64,000 nucleotides of DNA from the NCBI GenBank assembly GCA_905478665.1, contig CAJQJL010000019.1, forward strand, positions 1 through 64,000, in the 5' to 3' direction. The position numbers and the translations under genes were made by a program. Each line of letters opens with the position of its first letter. Position 1 is the stretch's first letter. The notes beneath the pieces were generated by a model, which was not told the origin of the DNA, searched no databases, and worked only from the letters and a program-made list of their open reading frames with translations. Shown in pieces: positions 26,615-36,781 of the stretch. This DNA is from an uncultured Flavobacteriales bacterium. GTDB lineage: Bacteria; Bacteroidota; Bacteroidia; Flavobacteriales_D; Crocinitomicaceae.

Positions 26615-26836
26615 TCAAACTACTTTACTTACCACACGTTCATACAGTTCTTTCACCGAACTGCACGCTTTCAGTTCTTCGTAGGCAATCACAACATCAT
26701 AATGCTCGTCGATTGCGCTCACGACAATTAGTGTCTGCATAGAAGTCCATGTATCCACACGTTCGTAATCTGCCGTGAAATTTGGATCCAATAGACTCTT
26801 TATTAAAGAATTGAATTCAGAATAACTTTTGTTCAT
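26615..26836 (-). CDS. Acyl carrier protein-like protein
   Basis: 73 residues, helical. The phosphopantetheine serine is probably S32 in DTWTSMQTL, where canonical ACPs have DSL; the helix after it (AIDEHYDVVIAYEEL) and the C-terminal VKELYERV match the four-helix fold. The Asp before the serine is replaced by Thr, so recognition by the standard holo-ACP synthase may differ. It is the first gene of the minus-strand operon ACP, KAS III, GT2, GNAT, and stands one base before the synthase. Confidence 0.78.
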   Translation of the reverse strand: MNKSYSEFNSLIKSLLDPNFTADYERVDTWTSMQTLIVVSAIDEHYDVVIAYEELKACSSVKELYERVVSKVV

Positions 26837-26867
26837 TGCGCAGTGAACTCTATTTATTTAGGTCGAT

Positions 26868-26875
26868 CAAAGATA
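26868..26875 (-). promoter_or_regulatory. -7 element for the ACP/KAS III/GT2/GNAT operon
   Basis: TATCTTTG on the minus strand, a perfect TAnnTTTG, 32 bases upstream of the ACP start. No clear -33 TTG at the right distance. It is divergent to the element for the WecE-like gene. Confidence 0.45.
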
Positions 26876-26898
26876 GCGGAATTTGACCGATTTTATGG

Positions 26899-26906
26899 TA
26901 TTTTTG
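26899..26906 (+). promoter_or_regulatory. -7 element for the WecE-like aminotransferase gene
   Basis: TATTTTTG fits TAnnTTTG and lies 26 bases before the ATG at 26933. The nearest TTG upstream is too close (13 bases) to be a good -33 element. Confidence 0.4.
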
Positions 26907-26932
26907 AGCAAAGTTAGAAAGCCCAACTGATC

Positions 26933-28063
26933 ATGATTCCATTCAACAAACCATATTTGACAGGGAATGAAGGCAAGTTCATTGACACTGCATTCCAAAA
27001 AGGTAAGTTCTCTGGAAACGGTTACTTCACGCAGAAATGCCATACTTTTTTTGAAGAATCGTATGATTTTGGCCGTTGCTTTCTTACCAATAGTGCAACG
27101 AATGCACTTGAGATGGCTGCAATTCTCTGTGAAATTTCGGAAGGAGATGAAGTAATTCTTCCTTCTTATACATTTGTATCAACAGCGACACCTTTTGCGA
27201 TGCGCGGAGCCGCTATCGTCTTCTGCGATAATTCTAAAAATAATCCTAACATAGATGCTCAGCAAATTGAGTTACTGATTACGGAAAAGACAAAAGCAAT
27301 TGTCATTGTACATTATGCTGGTATGGCCTGTGATATGGACGTGATCATGGAATTGGCAAATAGTCATGGGATTATTGTTATTGAAGATGCAGCTCATGCC
27401 ATCACATCAAAACATAAGGACAACTACCTCGGTTCTATTGGGCACCTTGCAGCTCTTTCCTTTCACGAAACGAAGAACGTTAGTTGCGGTCAGGGAGGCA
27501 TGTTAATAGTGAACGATGAAACATTTTGTGAACGTGCAGAGGTCGTTTGGGCGAAAGGTACCAACCGCTTGGATATGGAACGAGGAAAGGTCTCCAAATA
27601 CGAATGGGTAGATTATGGCTCGAATTTTTATCCTTCTGAAATTAGCGCTGCCCTTCTCTACGCACAATTGGAAAAAATAGATTTCATTCAGGAACGACGA
27701 AAGGCAATTTGGGAGGTCTATCAAACCGCTTTAGCAAAGCTTGAAGAAAAAGAACTGATTGAACTTCCAAAACAATTGCCCTACCAAACAAACAACTATC
27801 ACATTTTCTATTTTTTGTGTCAATCGAATGAAGTGCGCGACCAACTTCTTGAATATTTAAAGACCAATGGCGCACTAGCGGTTTTTCACTATTTACCATT
27901 GCACAGAAGTCCTTTCATTGAAGAAAATAACCCAAGTACGAAAACATTTCCAAATGCTGATAAATTTGCCGAACGAACAGTGCGGCTTCCTCTTTATGTT
28001 GATCTTGAAATAGAGCAGGTAGAAAAGATCTCTGAATTCGTTCTGGCTTTCTTTGGGGTCTGA
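26933..28063 (+). CDS. wecE: WecE-like dTDP-4-amino-4,6-dideoxyhexose transaminase
   Basis: 376 residues, DegT/DnrJ/EryC1 aminotransferase family. Similarity to enterobacterial WecE is strong by eye: the start MIPFNKPYLTGNE, GDEVILPSYTFVSTATPFAMRG in the first third, IVIEDAAHA (D152 for the pyridine nitrogen) and SFHETKN with the PLP lysine K181. The C-terminal MAVFHYIPLH of WecE corresponds here to LAVFHYLPLHRSP. Expected reaction: dTDP-4-keto-6-deoxyglucose plus glutamate gives dTDP-4-amino-4,6-dideoxygalactose. It is divergent from the ACP/KAS III/GT2/GNAT operon, which contains a plausible acylase and polyprenyl-phosphate transferase for the product. It ends directly against murI. Confidence 0.9.
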   Translation: MIPFNKPYLTGNEGKFIDTAFQKGKFSGNGYFTQKCHTFFEESYDFGRCFLTNSATNALEMAAILCEISEGDEVILPSYTFVSTATPFAMRGAAIVFCDNSKNNPNIDAQQIELLITEKTKAIVIVHYAGMACDMDVIMELANSHGIIVIEDAAHAITSKHKDNYLGSIGHLAALSFHETKNVSCGQGGMLIVNDETFCERAEVVWAKGTNRLDMERGKVSKYEWVDYGSNFYPSEISAALLYAQLEKIDFIQERRKAIWEVYQTALAKLEEKELIELPKQLPYQTNNYHIFYFLCQSNEVRDQLLEYLKTNGALAVFHYLPLHRSPFIEENNPSTKTFPNADKFAERTVRLPLYVDLEIEQVEKISEFVLAFFGV

Positions 28064-28882
28064 TTACCCCAGCTTAATATGTTCTGAGCTAATCGTTTCT
28101 CCGATATAGCTGCTTGCATTTCCGTCAAACTCCTCTTTGCTTTCGGTTGTCAGGTAGTGAACTTCACCATTCTTTGTACATATCTCAGAAAACTCACTGT
28201 GCCTATTTAGATAATCTTCCAGGCGCTCTGCAACAATTTTACCCTGTGCGATCACTTTAACGTTCTCAGGCACGATGGAACTAATAAAATCTTTCACGAT
28301 TGGATAATGCGTGCATCCCAAAATGATCACATCAATGTCCTCGTCCTGCGCCAAGAGACTTTCGACATCCTCACGAATGAATTTTTTTCCAGCCTCAGAG
28401 CTGTACTTATTACTTTCTATCATCGGGACCCACATCGGGCAGGCTTGCTGATAGACTTTCGTTTCAGGAGAGAATTTGCCTATTTCAATCGGGTAAGAAT
28501 TCGAACTCACTGTACCTTCTGTAGCAAGAATACCGACTCTTCCAGTCGTTGATAGATCACCAATAATCTCTGTGCTCGGTCTGATTACACCCAAAACGCG
28601 TTTATTTCCTTCAATGTTCTTTAAATCTTCCTGCTGAATCGTCCTAAGTGCTTTCGCTGAAGCAGTATTGCATGCCAGAATCACCAATTCACATCCCCGA
28701 TCAAACAACTCCTTTACGGCCTCCAAAGTGAACTCATGAACAATGTCGAAAGACCGTGTTCCATAAGGTGCCCGTGCATTATCACCCAAATACAAAAAAT
28801 CGTATTCAGGAAGTCGCTCGCGGATATCGCGCAAAATGGTTAAGCCACCGTATCCAGAATCAAAAACACCTATTGGTCCCAT
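28064..28882 (-). CDS. murI: Glutamate racemase
   Basis: 272 residues, normal length. Makes D-glutamate for peptidoglycan. Catalytic pair: Cys in LACNTASAKAL (first half) and Cys in LGCTHYPIVKD (second half), with IGVFDSGYGGLT at the N-terminus contributing Asp and Ser. It sits downstream of the uppS-bamA-skp-skp genes, as is common in Bacteroidota, but a terminator at 28959-28993 separates it from them, so it probably has its own promoter. Convergent with the WecE-like gene, with no bases between stops. Confidence 0.95.
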   Translation of the reverse strand: MGPIGVFDSGYGGLTILRDIRERLPEYDFLYLGDNARAPYGTRSFDIVHEFTLEAVKELFDRGCELVILACNTASAKALRTIQQEDLKNIEGNKRVLGVIRPSTEIIGDLSTTGRVGILATEGTVSSNSYPIEIGKFSPETKVYQQACPMWVPMIESNKYSSEAGKKFIREDVESLLAQDEDIDVIILGCTHYPIVKDFISSIVPENVKVIAQGKIVAERLEDYLNRHSEFSEICTKNGEVHYLTTESKEEFDGNASSYIGETISSEHIKLG

Positions 28883-28958
28883 AGTATTGTAAAAGTAAGA
28901 AATTGGAAATTAGATATTACACTTCTACTTCGATCAGTGTACAGATGTTTTATGTTTT

Positions 28959-28993
28959 AAAAAAAGGGTACTCATCAATGATGAATACCCTTT
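28959..28993 (-). terminator. Rho-independent terminator after the skp genes
   Basis: On the minus strand AAAGGGTA and TACCCTTT pair in an eight-base stem (28963-28970 with 28986-28993), with a further TCATCA/TGATGA pairing inside the loop, followed by seven T residues. It lies 21 bases after the stop of the OmpH/Skp gene at 29014. Confidence 0.8.
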
Positions 28994-29013
28994 ACATTAT
29001 TTTGTTTTAAGAC

Positions 29014-29520
29014 TTACTGTGCTGCCTCCATCTTCTGCAACTCAACAATCACCTCATTGGTGATGTCGGTTCCACCTGCGAAGTACAACGTCACTGATTC
29101 GTCAATAACATAATTCAATTTTCTGCGCTCTGAGACAACTGATACGGCTTTCTGTACCATTTCTAGAATTGGTTGATTCAATTCGTTTGAATACGCTTGC
29201 ATCTCAGCATTTAAGGACTGCTCTCTTTCTTGCAATGCCTGTTGCTTCTTCATCAATTTCTCTTCTTCAATCTTGATGATAACTGGCGACATATTTGGAC
29301 GATCACGCTCATACTTTGCTATTGCCTCATTGAGATCAGTTTCCATTTCCTGTAGCTCTGCTACTCCATTCTTTTCAAATTCCTGCAACTTTTGAATAGC
29401 CAACTTACGTGAAGTTAATGTATCTAAAAGCTGTTGTGAATTAACATGAGCAACTTTTGATTGCGCCATTAAAGATCCAGCACTAATTACCAATACAATT
29501 GCGAGTAATAACTTTTTCAT
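29014..29520 (-). CDS. OmpH/Skp-family periplasmic chaperone
   Basis: 168 residues with a signal peptide (MKKLLLAIVLVISAGSLMAQ). The mature protein has an N-terminal strand (KVAHVNSQQLLDTL), a long coiled-coil arm (residues about 45-115, rich in K, E, Q) and a C-terminal strand YVIDESVTLYFAGG, as in Skp, which holds unfolded outer-membrane proteins in the periplasm. It is the second of two tandem Skp-like genes behind bamA. The two are only moderately similar, which is usual in this phylum. Confidence 0.88.
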   Translation of the reverse strand: MKKLLLAIVLVISAGSLMAQSKVAHVNSQQLLDTLTSRKLAIQKLQEFEKNGVAELQEMETDLNEAIAKYERDRPNMSPVIIKIEEEKLMKKQQALQEREQSLNAEMQAYSNELNQPILEMVQKAVSVVSERRKLNYVIDESVTLYFAGGTDITNEVIVELQKMEAAQ

Positions 29521-29591
29521 CTTCCTTTTTTTAAATTTTTCAGAACTTCCGTTCTGCTTTTGTTGCGCTAAGCAACCTGGTTTTACATCTA

Positions 29592-30107
29592 CTAATTTAT
29601 CGAGAGTCCCATTTCTTTGAGGACACTTTTGCTTATATCGTATTTGGAATCGGCATAAATCAGATTGCTCTGGTTTGCTTTGTCAAATACAAAACTGTAA
29701 TTTCTCTTTGAAGCAACTTGCTGCATTGCATCGTAAATTTGATCCTGAATAGGCTTAATCAACTCTTGACGTTTTTGGAAATAATCACCCTTCACACCAA
29801 AACGCAATTTCTGCATTTGCATCGCTTCCAATTCCAATTGATCGATTTCTTCTTTACGCTTCTTCTTTTCCTCTTTCGGTAAAAGAACTTCTTCACGTGC
29901 AAAGTTATCCTTCTTCATCTTCAGCACCTCATATCGTTTTTCAATATCCTTCGTCCAACGATCGGCGAGTTTATCCAGTTTTTCTTTAGCCTCTGTATAT
30001 GCTGGAACGTTTTCCAGAATAAAATCAGAGTCTATGTATGCATACTTCTGAGCATTGACAAACCCTGTGCCAAAAATCAATGCTAGTGCTAAAACAAGTG
30101 TTTTCAT
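29592..30107 (-). CDS. OmpH/Skp-family periplasmic chaperone
   Basis: 171 residues with a signal peptide (MKTLVLALALIFGTGFVNAQ). KYAYIDSDFILENVPAY starts the Skp fold, followed by a coiled-coil arm with the KK.KEEIDQLE pattern and the closing strand YSFVFDKANQSNLIYAD. It lies 58 bases after bamA and 71 bases before the second Skp gene. A periplasmic holdase for outer-membrane proteins handed to BamA. Confidence 0.88.
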   Translation of the reverse strand: MKTLVLALALIFGTGFVNAQKYAYIDSDFILENVPAYTEAKEKLDKLADRWTKDIEKRYEVLKMKKDNFAREEVLLPKEEKKKRKEEIDQLELEAMQMQKLRFGVKGDYFQKRQELIKPIQDQIYDAMQQVASKRNYSFVFDKANQSNLIYADSKYDISKSVLKEMGLSIN

Positions 30108-30165
30108 ATAATCAACTTTGCTTGCCGAACGACGAAATTAATACTTTTATTGTGATTACCTTGAA

Positions 30166-32721
30166 TTATAGCTCTCCTAGATTCATTCCAATCGTGAAAT
30201 GTATTTGACCATAGTAGCCTTTATCGCTAATGCTTTGATCAGAAACGCCTTGATATCCACTTGACCAAGGATCAAGTTTATCGAAGCCAATTCCATAATC
30301 AAGTCCAAGCATTCCAAACATTGGAAGGAATACACGAATACCTGCTCCTACCGAACGTTTTACGTTGAACGGATTAAAATCTTTGAAAGTTGGGAAGGAA
30401 TTTCCCGCTTCTGCAAATGCAAGTACATAAAATGTTGCTTGTGGATTTAATGAAATTGGGTAACGCAATTCAAGTGTATACTTTGCAATCAATGGATCTC
30501 CAACCGCAGAGTTAATTGAGTTGTCATCATATCCTCTCAAGGCGATGATTTCCTTACCTCCAATTTGACTTACACCCGTTAGACCACTACCTCCAAGGTT
30601 AAATCGTTCAAATGGTGTAACTCCTTTTGACGCTGAATAGGCTCCCATGAATCCAAACCCGAAGCGTGGCATTAAAACCAGCTTCTTATCCTGTGTAAGC
30701 GGGAAATACCACTCTCCAGTAAATTTAACCTTGTAGTATTCAAGGTACTTGTAACGCTCCTGATTTGTTTGTCCAGAATAATCATCAACACCGTCAAAAA
30801 ATGAATACGGGAGTGTCGTTTTCGCAGTAAACTTTAGGTTTGATCCATCTTGTGGATAGATCGGAGAACTTACAGAACTTCTTTGCAAGACATACTTAAA
30901 AGCAATATCGTTAGCATACCCATTATCGAAAATTCCGAAACGTGCATCATCTACTACATCGTAGTATTGGTAACTAAGTTCATAATACGCCTGGAAGTAA
31001 TCATCTGGGAATTTCTTTCTTCGACCAAGTCCAACACCAACACCCGTAATACCTAATCCAGCGTACAACTCATTTGACGGAAGGTATCCATTCCCCAATG
31101 CTGTATGATTCATCCAAATAGACAAAGAGTTTGGCTTCTTACCTCCCAACCATGGTTCTGTAAACGAGAAATTATATCCCTGATAGTAACGTCCATTTGT
31201 TTGCGCACGAATAGAAAGTCGCTGACCGTCTCCACCTGGAAGCGGGGTCCATGTTCCTTCCTTGAACATATTCTTTAAACTGAAATTGTTAAAGGTCAAC
31301 CCCAGTGTTCCAATGATTCGTCCTTTACCATCGATTCCAGTACCACCATAACCACCTGATAATTCAATCTGATCTGAAGATTTTTCCTCAACAACGTATT
31401 CAATGTCTACCGTACCGTCTTGTGGATTTGGAATTGGATTAACTTGAAATGCTTGTTCATCAAAATAACCTAATTGTGCTAATTCTCTTTGTGTACGGAT
31501 GATGTCATTTCTATTGAACAAATCTCCTGGTTTCGTACGAATCTCTCTTCGAATAACGTAATCATTCGTTTTTGTATTTCCACGAATAATGATACGCTTG
31601 ATACGTGCTTCCTTACCTTCAATGATTCTCATTTGGTAGTTGATGTGGTTATCAACCACACTTGTCTCTACTGGAATTACTTGGAAGAACAAATATCCTC
31701 TATCCATATAAAGCGAGGAAACATCACGTCCATCCTGACTCATAAAGAGGCGTTGTTCAAGTAGCGGCTTATTGTATACATCACCCTTTTTTACACCTAA
31801 AATGGTATCCAAAAATGACGATCTAAATTTTGAATTTCCAATCCATTCAATATCACCGAAGAAGTATTTCTCTCCTTCATCGATGGTGATCTGAATGTGT
31901 AGATTTTTCTGGTTTGCAAGAAAGACGGTGTCAAAGCTGATTTCTGCATCACGCAGTCCTTTCGCTCCAAACTTCGTCATCATTGCAGCCTTATCTCTCT
32001 TGTATGCCGTTTCAGAGAATTTTGATCGTTTCCAAACACGCCAGATTGTTTTCTTCTTCGTGTCCTTCATTGCCATCTTTAACTTCCATTTGGGAATCGT
32101 TTCGTTTCCAACAATGTCGAGTTTACCAATTTTAACGCGCTTATTCTTTTTGATGTTGATGACAAAGATTTCAGAATTGTTCATCAAGGTATCCACTGAT
32201 TGCTTGATATCCACCCTAACGGAATAGAATCCTTTCTCACGGAAATATCCTTTTATTTGACTTTTCGTAGCAAAGACAAGGTTCTCTGTAATTGTCTTCC
32301 CTGAAAACAGGCTAATTTCTTCTCTAATCTTATCTGCTTCTCGCTTGCTTACACCGACGAATTTAAAGCGCGACAACTTTGGTCTAGGCTTCAATTTGAT
32401 TACCAAATAGACAACCCCAGCAACTTCTTTTTCAGCCAATATTTCAACATCTGAAAACAACCCTTCATCCCACAAGTTTTTAACCGCTTTCGTGATTTTT
32501 TCTCCTGGAATCGTAATGGACTGTCCTTGTCTCAATCCTGCTAACAGTTTGATCGAATTGTGGTCGTAGTTATCGGCTCCTTCAACACGGATTGGTCCAA
32601 TCTCATACGTTTTGGGCTTTCGGTAGTCAATATCAACTCCTCCTATCGTAACTGGCTGCGAAAAAGCAGCACTCGCCAATAGCAAAAAAGTGAATAATGG
32701 TAGTAATCGGTTCAATATCAT
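30166..32721 (-). CDS. bamA: Outer-membrane protein assembly factor BamA
   Basis: 851 residues: signal peptide (residues 1-21), POTRA domains over roughly residues 35-450 (for example RIKRIIIRGNTKTNDYVIRRE), and a C-terminal 16-strand barrel ending YGQIHFTIGMNLGEL. The barrel contains GGSGLTGVSQIGGKEIIALRGY, where the lid-loop VRGF/Y motif of Omp85 proteins appears as ALRGY. It inserts beta-barrel proteins into the outer membrane. The start overlaps the uppS stop by four bases, and two Skp chaperone genes follow. Confidence 0.95.
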   Translation of the reverse strand: MILNRLLPLFTFLLLASAAFSQPVTIGGVDIDYRKPKTYEIGPIRVEGADNYDHNSIKLLAGLRQGQSITIPGEKITKAVKNLWDEGLFSDVEILAEKEVAGVVYLVIKLKPRPKLSRFKFVGVSKREADKIREEISLFSGKTITENLVFATKSQIKGYFREKGFYSVRVDIKQSVDTLMNNSEIFVINIKKNKRVKIGKLDIVGNETIPKWKLKMAMKDTKKKTIWRVWKRSKFSETAYKRDKAAMMTKFGAKGLRDAEISFDTVFLANQKNLHIQITIDEGEKYFFGDIEWIGNSKFRSSFLDTILGVKKGDVYNKPLLEQRLFMSQDGRDVSSLYMDRGYLFFQVIPVETSVVDNHINYQMRIIEGKEARIKRIIIRGNTKTNDYVIRREIRTKPGDLFNRNDIIRTQRELAQLGYFDEQAFQVNPIPNPQDGTVDIEYVVEEKSSDQIELSGGYGGTGIDGKGRIIGTLGLTFNNFSLKNMFKEGTWTPLPGGDGQRLSIRAQTNGRYYQGYNFSFTEPWLGGKKPNSLSIWMNHTALGNGYLPSNELYAGLGITGVGVGLGRRKKFPDDYFQAYYELSYQYYDVVDDARFGIFDNGYANDIAFKYVLQRSSVSSPIYPQDGSNLKFTAKTTLPYSFFDGVDDYSGQTNQERYKYLEYYKVKFTGEWYFPLTQDKKLVLMPRFGFGFMGAYSASKGVTPFERFNLGGSGLTGVSQIGGKEIIALRGYDDNSINSAVGDPLIAKYTLELRYPISLNPQATFYVLAFAEAGNSFPTFKDFNPFNVKRSVGAGIRVFLPMFGMLGLDYGIGFDKLDPWSSGYQGVSDQSISDKGYYGQIHFTIGMNLGEL

Positions 32722-33467
32722 GCGTTCTTTTCTATTTGTTCTGAGACCATCCCAAACCGTCGTTCTCGCGACTGGTAATCCAGAATTGCTTCAAATAAAT
32801 CTTCTTCTTTAAAATCTGGCCACAAAACTTCCGTAAAGTGAAACTCTGAATACGCAATTTGCCACAACAAGAAATTACTCACTCGGTGCTCACCACTTGT
32901 GCGGATTAGTAGTTCCGGATCAGGGATTTGGCAAGTTGTTAATTCACCAATAATTGCGTCTTCATCAATGTCTTCAGGTGTTAATTCATTTGACTGAATT
33001 TTACCTGCAATTTTCTTCATAGCATTTACCAACTCCCAACGTGCACTATAGTTTAACGCCAAAATAAGGTTAACACCCGTATTATCTTTTGTTCTTTCGT
33101 AAGCTGACTTTAACTCTGCCTGACAAAATTCAGGGAGCCCATCCATATCACCGATGGTCAGGATACGAACATTGCTTTTATTCAATTCCTCTACTTCATT
33201 CCCAAGGCTTCGAACCAACAAATCCATCAATCCATCCACTTCTTCCTTCGGACGATTCCAGTTCTCTGTCGAAAATGCGTAGAGCGTCAAATACTTGACA
33301 TTTGCTTTTTGTGCAGCTTTGAGCGTTTCACGAACAGACTCCACACCAAAGTTATGCCCGAACAAACGGTCATGCCCCTGTTTTTGTGCCCATCGTCCAT
33401 TACCATCCATAATGATAGCGATGTGATCAGGCGTGTTGTTTACGTCTATTTTTTCCAGAATACTCAT
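32718..33467 (-). CDS. uppS: Di-trans,poly-cis-undecaprenyl-diphosphate synthase (UppS)
   Basis: 249 residues, normal for the family. The pyrophosphate site is IAIIMDGNGRWA with catalytic D21; also RLFGHNFGVESVRE, TLYAFSTENWNRP and PDPELLIRTSGEHRVSNFLLWQ, all signature blocks of cis-prenyltransferases. It makes the C55 lipid carrier for peptidoglycan and surface glycans, including any made by the 11.7-28 kb region. It is the first gene of the bamA operon. Confidence 0.95.
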   Translation of the reverse strand: MSILEKIDVNNTPDHIAIIMDGNGRWAQKQGHDRLFGHNFGVESVRETLKAAQKANVKYLTLYAFSTENWNRPKEEVDGLMDLLVRSLGNEVEELNKSNVRILTIGDMDGLPEFCQAELKSAYERTKDNTGVNLILALNYSARWELVNAMKKIAGKIQSNELTPEDIDEDAIIGELTTCQIPDPELLIRTSGEHRVSNFLLWQIAYSEFHFTEVLWPDFKEEDLFEAILDYQSRERRFGMVSEQIEKNA

Positions 33468-33549
33468 AGTCTATTGGAATAATTAACGAAAATACGGAAA
33501 CTATCGTATTCCCGCGTCATTATTGGTGCTACACTTAACGTACTTTAAC

Positions 33550-33584
33550 AAAAAAAGAGGGAAATGGTCTCCCACATCCCTCTT
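33550..33584 (-). terminator. Rho-independent terminator after atpDC
   Basis: On the minus strand AAGAGGGA and TCCCTCTT form an eight-base stem (33555-33562 with 33577-33584), followed by a T run. It is 24 bases after the atpC stop. Confidence 0.8.
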
Positions 33585-33607
33585 ACGAATTTTTATATCA
33601 CTACCGA

Positions 33608-33898
33608 TTACTCGGCAAGAACAATGACCTTATCATTAAGCATCTCCATCACTCCACCTTTAATGCTCACGCGAATAACATTCTTATTTGCGTTATCACT
33701 TTGGACTAGACTGTTTGTGTCTTCCTCCACAGTGAAAGGTTTCGTAAGGTCAACTTTAACATTCCCTTCGGCAAGAGCAGAAATGATTGCGGCGTGTCCA
33801 TTTAATACCTGAAATGACCCATCCAATCCAGGGAACTGAACTGCTTCAGCTTCTCCTTCAAAGATTTTCGCTTCTGGTGTTATGATTTCTACTTGCAT
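33608..33898 (-). CDS. atpC: F1-ATPase epsilon subunit
   Basis: 96 residues: only the N-terminal beta-sandwich (MQVEIITPEAKIFEGEAEAVQFPGLDG in two overlapping signature parts, then GSFQVLNGHAAIISAL). The C-terminal helical hairpin of longer epsilon subunits is absent, as is common in Bacteroidota. It is 25 bases after atpD. Other ATP synthase genes are not in the window. Confidence 0.93.
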   Translation of the reverse strand: MQVEIITPEAKIFEGEAEAVQFPGLDGSFQVLNGHAAIISALAEGNVKVDLTKPFTVEEDTNSLVQSDNANKNVIRVSIKGGVMEMLNDKVIVLAE

Positions 33899-33923
33899 AG
33901 TTAACTTTTTCTCGGTTTGTCAA

Positions 33924-35450
<1,527 letters not shown>

Positions 35451-35471
35451 TTAACTGCTCAATTTTCGGTG

Positions 35472-35479
35472 CAAATATA
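35472..35479 (-). promoter_or_regulatory. -7 promoter element for atpDC
   Basis: TATATTTG on the minus strand matches TAnnTTTG, 43 bases upstream of the atpD ATG. A -33 TTG at standard spacing is not evident. Confidence 0.45.
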
Positions 35480-35556
35480 TGGCTTTTAAGTCAATTAGAC
35501 ACCATCCAGAAAAGAAATTTAATTAACAACTTATACCGCCATTTTTTTTCGGCTGA

Positions 35557-36777
35557 TTATTTAGAAATCGTGATGTTCTTTCGAATTAAATATTTCACGG
35601 GGAAGAATGAAAAGAGAACACTAAGAGCAGAAACAAGGGACAAAATTAAAACTCCATCAGCCAATGAAATACTCATCGGAAAGGCTTCACCACCTGAATT
35701 AGGCATGGTTATCAATCCAAAATTCATTTGTATTATACATATAGTATACCCCAAAACTGCACCAATAGCGATCCCTTTTCCCGCAATTAACAGTCCTTCG
35801 AAAAAGAAAATTCGGAAGACAAAAGTTCGGTTGGCGCCAAAACTTACCATTGTGGTCAGGTTTTCCAACTTTTCAACAAAGAGCATTGTGAGTGAAGCCA
35901 CTAAATTGAATGCGGCTAGAATAAAAATGAACAGAAGGATAATGAGTACAATTATCTTCTCTGACTTACTTGTTTTGTAAATCAATTCATTCTTCTCGTA
36001 ATTGGTTTTGACAACAAAATCGTTCCCTAACTGTTTAATAATGGCAGATTTGACTTCCTCCTTATCCATCTCATCATCACAATCAACATATACGGCAGAT
36101 ATTTGATTCTCATAGCCCATAAGGCTCTGGCTCGTTTTCAATGGCACAATAAAGCTTTGCGCATTCACCTCCCTGTTATAATTAATCCTTCCTGAAATTT
36201 TTATCACCTCCATTTTGAATGGATTTTTTCCAAGGCGGATTCTCATATTACGTTTTGGAACATAGCAGATAATACTTTCGTGCCCGACATTTTGCGGGAT
36301 ATATCCATCTAACTTGTCGAGCAAAGTAGCACCAATAATCCCAAAGACATCATCACCCGAATTCAGCAAAGGACGACCATCTACCATGTGTTCTTGCATC
36401 TTTGCCATCGTCAAAAAAGAAGAATCAACACCAACCATATCAGCGTTCACCCATTTTTTTTCATGCTTCAAAATGACAACCTCCTCAACGGCACGACTGT
36501 AATTAACAACGCCCTCTATTGCCTGTAAAGCATCCAAATCAACTCTCTCTTGATTAAATGTTTTTCCCTGAGCAGCACGAATAGTTATATCAGAATCATA
36601 TTCAGAGTATAGTCGCTCGATCATCAATTCGATTCCGTTAAACGCCGATAAAAGAATAATGAGTGCGGCCGTAATCACGGAAATACCGATTACCGAAATA
36701 CGCGTAATCAGATTGATTACATTTTTCTTTCGCTTTGCAGAAAGGTACCGGCGCGCTATAAAGTAGGGAACGTTAAT
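35557..36777 (-). CDS. LolC/LolE/FtsX-family ABC permease, apparent ATT start
   Basis: The family-conserved N-terminus is in frame from 36777: ATT AAC GTT then PYFIARRYLSAKRKKNVINL, followed by the first transmembrane helix. The first standard start codon is GTG at 36678, which would delete that region. ATT at 36777 lies four bases after the rbfA stop, and the frame is closed by TAA at 36792, leaving no ATG, GTG or TTG. The resulting 406 residues match the usual length. Four transmembrane helices (one N-terminal, three near residues 275-400) flank a periplasmic MacB-like domain. Probable role: lipoprotein release from the inner membrane; the ATPase partner is not nearby. Confidence 0.82.
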   Translation of the reverse strand: MNVPYFIARRYLSAKRKKNVINLITRISVIGISVITAALIILLSAFNGIELMIERLYSEYDSDITIRAAQGKTFNQERVDLDALQAIEGVVNYSRAVEEVVILKHEKKWVNADMVGVDSSFLTMAKMQEHMVDGRPLLNSGDDVFGIIGATLLDKLDGYIPQNVGHESIICYVPKRNMRIRLGKNPFKMEVIKISGRINYNREVNAQSFIVPLKTSQSLMGYENQISAVYVDCDDEMDKEEVKSAIIKQLGNDFVVKTNYEKNELIYKTSKSEKIIVLIILLFIFILAAFNLVASLTMLFVEKLENLTTMVSFGANRTFVFRIFFFEGLLIAGKGIAIGAVLGYTICIIQMNFGLITMPNSGGEAFPMSISLADGVLILSLVSALSVLFSFFPVKYLIRKNITISK

Positions 36778-36781
36778 AAAC

